Of a stretch of DNA of 9,140 nt, positions 1 through 5,047 are shown piece by piece (positions within the stretch are counted from its first letter, which is position 1; the number at the start of each line of letters is the position of its first letter). The position numbers were made by a program, and so were the translations under genes. Location of the stretch: contig JANOBJ010000053.1 in assembly GCA_031411575.1 (NCBI GenBank), positions 1-9,140 on the forward strand. The letters run 5' to 3'. Source of the DNA: JANOBJ01 sp031411575 (GTDB lineage: Bacteria > Pseudomonadota > Gammaproteobacteria > Burkholderiales > Burkholderiaceae_C). Below the pieces are notes generated by a model. That model did not search any database. It had not been told where the DNA came from and worked only from the letters and a program-made list of their open reading frames with translations.

Positions 1-1
1 C

Positions 2-892
2 CGCGCAGTCGGCGTGGGGCTGCACAGCGGCCAGCGGGTCGAGTTGACCCTGCGGCCTGCGCAGCCCGACACGGGCGTCGTGTTCCGTCGCGTGGACCTG
101 CCCGAGCCTGTCGATATACCGATCTCTGCCGTGGCGGTGACCGATACGCGGCTGGCGTCAACCATCTCGGCCCGAGGCGCCAAGGTTCACACGGTGGAGC
201 ACTTGATGTCGGCCTGCGCGGGGCTGGGCATCGACAACCTGTATGTGGACATCACGGCCGAAGAGGTTCCGATCCTGGACGGCTCGGCAGCATCGTTCGT
301 GTTCCTGCTGCAAAGCGCCGGCATTGAATTGCAAAAAGCCCCCAAACGCTTTATTCGCCTGACGAAGCCGGTCGAGGTGCATGAGGGACAGGGTGCGACC
401 GCCAAGTGGGCGCGGCTGGAGCCCTACCATGGCTTCAAGCTCAGCTTCGAAATTGATTTTGACCATCCGGCCGTTGATTCAACCGGCCAGCGGGTCGAGT
501 TCGACCTGAGCTCGGGCTCCTACACCCGCGACATTGCACGCGCCCGCACCTTCGGCTTCACCAAGGATGTGGAAATGATGCGTGCCAACGGCCTCGCGCT
601 CGGTGGAGGTCTGGACAACGCGATCGTGATGGACGACTACAAGGTGCTCAATGCCGATGGGTTGCGCTACGACGATGAGTTCGTCAAGCACAAGATCCTG
701 GATGCGATGGGCGACCTGTACCTCGTCGGCAAGCCGCTGCTTGCGGCTTACAGTGCGTTCCGCTCGGGCCACGCCTTGAACAACAAGCTGCTGCGTGAAC
801 TGCTGTCGCGCGAGGACGCCTACGAGATCGTCACGTTCAGCCACACCTCGGATGCGCCGTCCGGCTTCGCCCAGCTGGCGCGCGCCTGGTAA
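2..892 (+). CDS. lpxC: UDP-3-O-acyl-N-acetylglucosamine deacetylase LpxC (5' partial)
   Basis: LpxC is the cytoplasmic zinc enzyme that removes the acetyl group from UDP-3-O-acyl-GlcNAc, the committed step of lipid A synthesis. The frame is open from the first bases and reads RAVGVGLHSG, which in the family lies about 12 residues after the true start. The gene therefore begins a few dozen bases upstream of the window, and the GTG at 14 is an internal valine. Visible motifs are HTVEHLMSA (zinc His codon at 200-202), EVPILDGSA, the RARTFGF segment, HKILDAMGDLYL (zinc His codon at 689-691 and Asp four residues later) and SGHALNNKLL with the catalytic-region His. All key residues are present and the frame is intact to TAA at 890-892. 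A small membrane-protein gene follows after 7 bp. Family identity is certain; only the start is missing. Confidence 0.97.
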   Translation, partial: RAVGVGLHSGQRVELTLRPAQPDTGVVFRRVDLPEPVDIPISAVAVTDTRLASTISARGAKVHTVEHLMSACAGLGIDNLYVDITAEEVPILDGSAASFVFLLQSAGIELQKAPKRFIRLTKPVEVHEGQGATAKWARLEPYHGFKLSFEIDFDHPAVDSTGQRVEFDLSSGSYTRDIARARTFGFTKDVEMMRANGLALGGGLDNAIVMDDYKVLNADGLRYDDEFVKHKILDAMGDLYLVGKPLLAAYSAFRSGHALNNKLLRELLSREDAYEIVTFSHTSDAPSGFAQLARAW

Positions 893-899
893 GCCGGTC

Positions 900-1076
900 A
901 TGCTGCTGTTTCGCTGGATCGTGATGCTGCTGCTGGTTGCCTCGGCGGTGTCGTTTGCGCTGTACGCGGGGACCGGGCAAGTGCGTTTCAGGCGCTTTGG
1001 GCTCGTTACCTTGAAGTGGACACTGGCCGCCGCCTTCGTGTTCTTCGCGGTGCTGATCCTCGAGCGCATCGCCTGA
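900..1076 (+). CDS. Small two-helix inner-membrane protein, function unknown
   Basis: This is a 58-residue protein starting MLLFRWIVMLLL. Two hydrophobic helices are visible, at about residues 4-22 and 34-54. A short basic loop (VRFRRFG) joins them, which suggests the loop faces the cytoplasm. The ATG at 900 lies 7 bp after the lpxC stop, so it is probably translated with lpxC; no clear Shine-Dalgarno motif is seen. The same frame is open further upstream inside lpxC, but that extension is an lpxC shadow: its composition is unlike a protein and the membrane segment begins right at this ATG. I recall small unnamed membrane proteins downstream of lpxC in Burkholderiales but can assign no function. 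It is followed by a hairpin and then convergent ruvC. Confidence 0.7.
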   Translation: MLLFRWIVMLLLVASAVSFALYAGTGQVRFRRFGLVTLKWTLAAAFVFFAVLILERIA

Positions 1077-1078
1077 AC

Positions 1079-1098
1079 CCGCCCGGCCTGCCGGGTGG
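1079..1098. terminator. GC-rich hairpin in the lpxC-side/ruvC convergent gap
   Basis: An 8-bp stem, CCGCCCGG pairing with CCGGGTGG (one G-T pair), encloses a CCTG loop. It fills the 22-bp gap between the convergent small membrane-protein gene and the ruvC stop codon. There is no T-tract on either side, so it is not a textbook intrinsic terminator. Its position suggests bidirectional termination or 3'-end protection. Confidence 0.45.
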
Positions 1099-1647
1099 CT
1101 AGCGGCTGCGACCGCCCTTGTACTGTCCCGTGTTGTGCTTTTGCAGCGTGGTGGCGGCCGCCAGCCGGGCGCGTGACGGCCCCACATGCGCATGCGCGAT
1201 GGCCAGCCCCAGCGCATCGGCGGCGTCCTTGCCCGGCACGCCGGGCAGCTTCAGCAAGCGCATCACCATTTGCTGGACTTCGGCCTTGGTCGCTTTGCCA
1301 TAACCTGCAACAGCCAGCTTCATCTGCAGTGCGGAATACTCCGCCACGGGCAGCGCGCTGGCCACCAGTGCCGTGATACAAGCGCCGCGCGCCTGGCCGA
1401 GCAACAGGGTCGCCTGCGGGTTGACGTTGACGAACACGATCTCCACCGATGCGGCTTCCGGCTGGTAGCGCGTCACCACCTCGCCGATGCCATCAAACAG
1501 CACCTTCAGCCGCGCCGGCAGGTCACCCCGATCCAGATGCGTCGTGGTGATGGTGCCGCTGGCCACGTAGGTCAGCGCCTGGCCTGCCACGTCAATCACG
1601 CCAAAGCCGGTTGTCTGCAGGCCGGGGTCAATACCGAGAATTCGCAC
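1099..1647 (-). CDS. ruvC: Crossover junction endodeoxyribonuclease RuvC
   Basis: RuvC is the dimeric, Mg-dependent nuclease that resolves Holliday junctions together with RuvAB. The 182-residue product starts MRILGIDPGLQTTGFG from a GTG at 1647, which matches the family N-terminus exactly. The frame stays open upstream to 1740, but that extension is non-homologous and derives from a repeat plus the end of the neighbouring gene. The four acidic catalytic positions are visible: Asp7, Glu69 (in ASVEIVFVN), Asp141 and Asp144 (in GKDAADALGLAIAH). Length is typical for the family. No Shine-Dalgarno sequence is visible, because the leader is formed by an AT-rich interspersed repeat ending 5 bp before the start. 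Neither ruvA nor ruvB is adjacent within the window. It is the last gene of the minus-strand run and converges with the lpxC side. Confidence 0.96.
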   Translation of the reverse strand: MRILGIDPGLQTTGFGVIDVAGQALTYVASGTITTTHLDRGDLPARLKVLFDGIGEVVTRYQPEAASVEIVFVNVNPQATLLLGQARGACITALVASALPVAEYSALQMKLAVAGYGKATKAEVQQMVMRLLKLPGVPGKDAADALGLAIAHAHVGPSRARLAAATTLQKHNTGQYKGGRSR

Positions 1648-1652
1648 AATGC

Positions 1653-1700
1653 TATAAAATGAGTAGCAAACTATGACCAGTGGATGCGGACTACAGGTTA
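1653..1700. repeat. Interspersed palindromic repeat, copy 1 (cdsA-ruvC junction)
   Basis: This AT-rich element shares a 15-bp identical core, TAGCAAACTATGACC (1664-1678), with 5945-5959. Flanking similarity extends over about 48 bp: TATAAAA on one side, and GATG, GG and CAGGT on the other. A small hairpin GTAG-CAAA-CTAT (one G-T pair) is kept, while the larger stem seen in copy 2 is decayed. The element covers the final two codons and stop of the CdsA-like gene and ends 5 bp before the ruvC start. Confidence 0.75.
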
Positions 1701-2680
1701 AAAAACCATCTGACTGAGTGAAAAAACACGGGTGCGGCAAAGCACAGCGCGTCCACCCGGTCGAGCAGCCCGCTGGCGCCGGTGACCGACTGCCCCTGCG
1801 TCCCCCAGTTGGTGATGCCGCGATCGCGCTTGAGCGCCTTCATGACCAGATGCCCCATCGAACCCGCCACACAGGCGATCAGCGCCATCGCCAGCGCCTG
1901 GCCGGGCTTGAACGGCGTGATCCCCGCCAGCAACCCGCCCACCAGACCGCCCACGATCACGCCAATCAGCCAGCTGGTCCAGTTGAAGCTCTGGCTGACA
2001 TTGGGCGCGCGCGGTGGCCGCTTGAGCTTGCGACTGGCCAGATGCTGCACGATCATGCAGGTCTGCACCACGAACACCAGGAAGAAGACCAGAAACGCGT
2101 TCTTGCCCTCGTAGCGCGGAAAATCCAGCAGCAGCAGCGCCGGCACATGGCTCATGCCATAGACGCACACCATGATGCCCCATTGCAACTTGGCATTGCG
2201 TTCCAGAAAGCGATGCGGGTCATCCGCCAGCGCGCTGACCACGGGAATGGCCAGGAACACATAGACCGGGATGAACACCGTGAACAGGTCAAAGCGCTCG
2301 GTCGCCACCAACCAGAACTGCACCGGCAAGACCGCAAAGAACGCCAGCACCAGGCTGCGGTGGTCGCCGCGCCGCGTGGGTGACAGCGTGATGAATTCGC
2401 GCAGCGCAAAGAACGCCACGATGGCAAACAGCGCGGTGGCGATGCGCTCGCCCAGCGCCCAGCCGACCCAGAACACCACGACCATGATCCAAGAGGTGCG
2501 CAACAGGCCCTGAAAGTAGCGCACCTCCAGGCGGTGGGCATCGCTGCGCGCATCGTCACCGCGTTCGCGGAACGACACCATGAAGGCGGCCACGCTGGCG
2601 ATCACCAGCATGCCGAAGACGATCAGGAACAGCGCACCCACCTGCTGGGTTGCTGTCAGGCTGCGCAAGTACTGGTTCAT
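1691..2680 (-). CDS. CdsA/YnbB-like phosphatidate cytidylyltransferase
   Basis: This is a 329-residue polytopic membrane protein of the CdsA family, predicted to make CDP-diacylglycerol from phosphatidate and CTP. About eight hydrophobic segments are visible, for example 14-36, 64-95, 108-126, 133-152, 167-186, 194-212, 236-254 and 260-280. The C-terminal region 281-312 carries the family signature in divergent form: KALKRDRGITNWG, then GASGLLDRVDAL. The acidic Asp307/Arg308/Asp310 set is retained, but the usual HGG before it reads ASG. The segment LREFITLSPTRRGDHRSL (93-110) is of the YnbB-like branch rather than housekeeping CdsA. Its ATG overlaps the plsC stop by 4 bp (ATGA), implying translational coupling and shared substrate flow from acyltransferase to cytidylyltransferase. 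The last codons and the TAG lie inside an interspersed repeat. Confidence 0.88.
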   Translation of the reverse strand: MNQYLRSLTATQQVGALFLIVFGMLVIASVAAFMVSFRERGDDARSDAHRLEVRYFQGLLRTSWIMVVVFWVGWALGERIATALFAIVAFFALREFITLSPTRRGDHRSLVLAFFAVLPVQFWLVATERFDLFTVFIPVYVFLAIPVVSALADDPHRFLERNAKLQWGIMVCVYGMSHVPALLLLDFPRYEGKNAFLVFFLVFVVQTCMIVQHLASRKLKRPPRAPNVSQSFNWTSWLIGVIVGGLVGGLLAGITPFKPGQALAMALIACVAGSMGHLVMKALKRDRGITNWGTQGQSVTGASGLLDRVDALCFAAPVFFHSVRWFFNL

Positions 2681-3297
2681 CCGATGTCCCGCAGCGCGAT
2701 CACTGCTTCGCGGGCGCGGTCCAGAAAGTCACGGCGCTCTTCGTCGGGCCCGAGGATGATCGGCGCGCCAAACGTGACCGAGCACAAAATCGGCACTGGC
2801 ACCACTTCACCCTTGGGCATGACACGCTGGATATTGTTGATCCATGCCGGCACCAGCACCACGTGGGGGAAACGCTGCGCGAGGTTGTACAGGCCGGCCT
2901 TGAACGGCTGCGGCTCTTCGGCGCTGCCGCGGGTGCCCTCGGGAAACAGGATGATCGAGTCGCCGCTTTGCAGCGCGTCGGCCAGCGGCCCAAGCGGGTC
3001 TTCATCGCCCTTGCGCTCGCGCTCGACGTAGATCGCATTGAAAACCGCAGTGGTGATCCACTGCTTGAACGGTGTTTGAGTCCAGTAGTCCCTGGCGGCG
3101 ATGGGCCGTGTGATGGTTCGCAGCTCTTCGGGCAGCGCTGCCCAGATCATGACCAGGTCGGCATGGCTCTGGTGGTTGGCAAAGTAGATGCGCTGCTCGG
3201 CCTTTGGTGGGCAGCCGTACCAGCGGGCCTGGGCTCCCGTGAGCAACCGCACCAAACCCAGCAGGAACCAACCCATCAACTTCGCAAGCATGACCAC
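2677..3297 (-). CDS. PlsC-like 1-acyl-sn-glycerol-3-phosphate acyltransferase
   Basis: This 206-residue acyltransferase of the PlsC/AGPAT family is predicted to acylate lysophosphatidate to phosphatidate at the inner membrane. Motif I is NHQSHAD (41-47, His42-x4-Asp47). Motif III is FPEGTR (118-123). A motif IV-like VPAWINN starts near residue 149. The N-terminal stretch 5-19 is hydrophobic and probably membrane-associated. Two starts are possible: GTG at 3297, used here, or ATG at 3291, which removes only two residues; neither has a strong Shine-Dalgarno motif. The stop overlaps the start of the CdsA-like gene by 4 bp, so the two consecutive phospholipid enzymes form a coupled pair. Whether this is the main PlsC or an accessory paralogue cannot be decided here; pairing with a YnbB-like CdsA favours an accessory role. 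Confidence 0.9.
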   Translation of the reverse strand: MVMLAKLMGWFLLGLVRLLTGAQARWYGCPPKAEQRIYFANHQSHADLVMIWAALPEELRTITRPIAARDYWTQTPFKQWITTAVFNAIYVERERKGDEDPLGPLADALQSGDSIILFPEGTRGSAEEPQPFKAGLYNLAQRFPHVVLVPAWINNIQRVMPKGEVVPVPILCSVTFGAPIILGPDEERRDFLDRAREAVIALRDIG

Positions 3298-3355
3298 GAT
3301 GATACGTGCAAGGCCAGGTGCCCCTGCTCTGGAATGGCTGCGGGGGGGTCACACT

Positions 3356-3376
3356 CCCGTCGCCGTGCGGGACGGG
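3356..3376. other. Hairpin immediately after the mtgA stop
   Basis: CCCGTC (3356-3361) and GACGGG (3371-3376) form a perfect 6-bp inverted repeat with a 9-base loop. It begins at the base following the mtgA TGA in the 79-bp mtgA-plsC gap. No T-tract follows on the minus strand; a run of Cs is found instead. It could attenuate read-through from mtgA into plsC or simply protect the mRNA. The rest of the gap holds no gene or clear promoter. Confidence 0.35.
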
Positions 3377-4123
3377 TCAAGGTAGTTCAGCATCCGCCAT
3401 GCGCGCGACGATGGTGGAGGCCCGGTTGGACAGGTAACCCGAGTTGGGCAGCTTCTCGAAGTAGCGCGGGCGCGGCAGCATCACCGCCAGCCGCGCTGAC
3501 TCGTAGGCGCTCAGTTTGGCGGCGCTTTTGCGGTGGTAGTGCTGCGCGGCGGCCTCGGCGCCGAAGACGCCTTCACCCCATTCCACGCTATTGAGGTAGA
3601 TCTCCAGAATGCGCTGCTTGTCCAGCAGCGCCTCCAGCAACAGGGTGAGCACGAATTCCTGCCCCTTGCGCAGCAAGGTACGTTCACCCGAGAGCAGCAG
3701 GTTCTTGGCAAGCTGTTGCGTGATGGTCGAGCCGCCAATGACCTTGGGCGCGCGGGCGTTGGGTCTCGCCGGCTGGGCGCGCAGCTGCAGGGCTCGCCGT
3801 GCGGCCTGCTCCTCGGCCTTGTTGTTCTTTTCCCAGGCTTTTTCCATGGCCTCCCAGTCCACGCCTTCGTGGTTGGTGAAGTCGCCATCCTCGGAGGCGA
3901 TCACCGCACGCTTGAGGTTGTCGGAAATCTGTTCGTAGGGCACCCACTGCTGACGCCAGCGCAGGCTTCCCTTTTCGGTGACGACCCGCCAGGCCTCGGA
4001 GCGCTCGAAGGTGGTCGACTGCGGGTCTACCACCACCATCAGCGCGATGCGCGCCACAAAAAACAGTTGCAGCGCAGCGGCTGCCACCACCACCAGACCC
4101 AGCCAACGCAAGACAGGCTTCAT
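3377..4123 (-). CDS. mtgA: Monofunctional biosynthetic peptidoglycan transglycosylase MtgA
   Basis: MtgA is a GT51 glycosyltransferase that polymerises lipid II into glycan strands at the periplasmic face of the inner membrane. The 248-residue product has one N-terminal membrane anchor at about residues 6-32. The GT51 motifs appear in order: AVIASEDGDFTNHEG (73-87, catalytic Glu78), GGSTITQQLAKNLLLS (130-145), RKGQEFVLTLLLE (152-164) and ILEIYLNSVEWGEGVFGAEAA (172-192). Between motifs 1 and 2 there is an Ala/Arg/Gln-rich stretch, about 101-127, that looks longer than the usual short linker. There is no transpeptidase domain, and the length matches the monofunctional class. It lies 19 bp downstream of the TonB-like gene, so the two are probably cotranscribed. 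The start ATG at 4121-4123 gives the expected N-terminus. Confidence 0.96.
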   Translation of the reverse strand: MKPVLRWLGLVVVAAAALQLFFVARIALMVVVDPQSTTFERSEAWRVVTEKGSLRWRQQWVPYEQISDNLKRAVIASEDGDFTNHEGVDWEAMEKAWEKNNKAEEQAARRALQLRAQPARPNARAPKVIGGSTITQQLAKNLLLSGERTLLRKGQEFVLTLLLEALLDKQRILEIYLNSVEWGEGVFGAEAAAQHYHRKSAAKLSAYESARLAVMLPRPRYFEKLPNSGYLSNRASTIVARMADAELP

Positions 4124-4142
4124 GAATATGTGCGGGCGCTTC

Positions 4143-4997
4143 TCAACGGCTGGTCAGGTTGGTTTGAAGGGTCTCGTCGCGTGTGAAGCGAAAGCGCGAC
4201 ACCACCACGATCTGGTCGGCCTTCCGGCGCATCGCATCGTTGAACCGGGTAAAAGGTCCCGCGCTGCGCGCAATGATCTGCGCACGGCGATCCAGCGCGA
4301 CATTGCCCGAGGGCTCGACCACGTCGGTGGACAAGATGCGCCCATCGTGGTTGACGGTCATGATCATGGTGAGTTCGCCGTACAGCTTCTTGCCGGCAAT
4401 CTCAGGGAAGTTTTCGGTGCCCCGGTCCTCGATCTTGCGGCGCAGCTGGTCGTAGTACACGGCATAAACCTCTTCGCGCGTGGCTGGGCTGATGTAGCGC
4501 TTCTTCGGGCGCGCGTTCTCCTCGTTGATGCGCCGCTCGATCTCGGCCAGCAGCTTGACCAGCTGGCGCCGCTTTTCCTCGCGCGCCTGCGATTCGGCGG
4601 TCTTGCCGGGGTCATTCGGATCGGGCGGCGGCAGGGCGGCCAGCGCCTGCTTGATCTTGGCCAGCATCAGCGTTTGCTGTTCCTGCAGGGCTTCGATCCG
4701 GCGCTGCGCTTCTTCGGCGGCGTCGCCCAGTTCCGTCAATGCCGAGGGTGGCAGCGGCGAGGTGGCGCGGCCTTTTTCGACATCGCCGCCGCCCGCCAGG
4801 CTGGTTTGCGCAATCGCCTTGGCCTTGTCGGGTCGCTCGTTGGCCTTGGCGTTGACGAGGATGACTTCCAGCGGCGTGTCCTGGAAGACGCGGTTGAAGC
4901 GCTCGGGGTCGACAAAGCGGACCGTCAGCAGCACCGCGTGCACGGCAAACGAGATGCCGAGCGCAATCTGAAGGGTGCTGAAAGACCGCAGGTTCAC
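4143..4997 (-). CDS. TonB-family energy-transducer-like protein
   Basis: This 284-residue protein has TonB-like architecture. A single N-terminal signal anchor lies at about residues 9-27, with a His inside it (FAVHAVLL), followed by DTPLEVILVNA, a common post-anchor segment in TonB-like proteins. Then comes a long charged region, about 90-165 (EEAQRRIEALQEQQ onward), rich in Glu/Arg/Gln/Ala and probably coiled coil rather than the proline-rich spacer of classical TonB. A TonB C-terminal-type domain occupies about 175-272 (GELTMIMTVNHDGRIL and VVEPSGNVALDRRA). No exbB, exbD or outer-membrane receptor is nearby, so iron uptake is not indicated; a structural envelope role is equally possible. 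The start is GTG at 4995-4997, chosen because the membrane anchor begins just after it. It lies 50 bp after the ribonuclease and 19 bp before mtgA. Confidence 0.85.
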   Translation of the reverse strand: MNLRSFSTLQIALGISFAVHAVLLTVRFVDPERFNRVFQDTPLEVILVNAKANERPDKAKAIAQTSLAGGGDVEKGRATSPLPPSALTELGDAAEEAQRRIEALQEQQTLMLAKIKQALAALPPPDPNDPGKTAESQAREEKRRQLVKLLAEIERRINEENARPKKRYISPATREEVYAVYYDQLRRKIEDRGTENFPEIAGKKLYGELTMIMTVNHDGRILSTDVVEPSGNVALDRRAQIIARSAGPFTRFNDAMRRKADQIVVVSRFRFTRDETLQTNLTSR

Positions 4998-5014
4998 AGG
5001 GAGCGATTATCCCT
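4998..5014. promoter_or_regulatory. Inverted repeat enclosing a candidate ribosome-binding site of the TonB-like gene
   Basis: On the minus strand AGGGA and TCCCT are separated by seven bases (TAATCGC), and TCCCT touches the GTG start. AGGGA is the only Shine-Dalgarno-like motif upstream but sits 12 bases away. Pairing of the arms would hide it. The stem is only 5 bp, so this is a weak, purely structural observation. Confidence 0.25.
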
Positions 5015-5047
5015 TGTTCACCCGCCAACACCCGTGTTCAGCGGCGC

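Noticed and set aside
14..16. GTG as the real start of lpxC
   Set aside because: The frame is open to the window edge and the residues before it (RAVG) match the LpxC N-terminus, so this GTG is an internal valine.
1648..1740. Upstream in-frame extension of ruvC
   Set aside because: The extension encodes repeat and cdsA-end sequence with no homology; the family N-terminus MRILGIDPG starts exactly at the GTG at 1647.
5028..5039. AACACCCGTGTT palindrome between the ribonuclease and the TonB-like gene
   Set aside because: A short 12-bp symmetry with almost no loop and no T-tract; too weak to call a terminator or operator.
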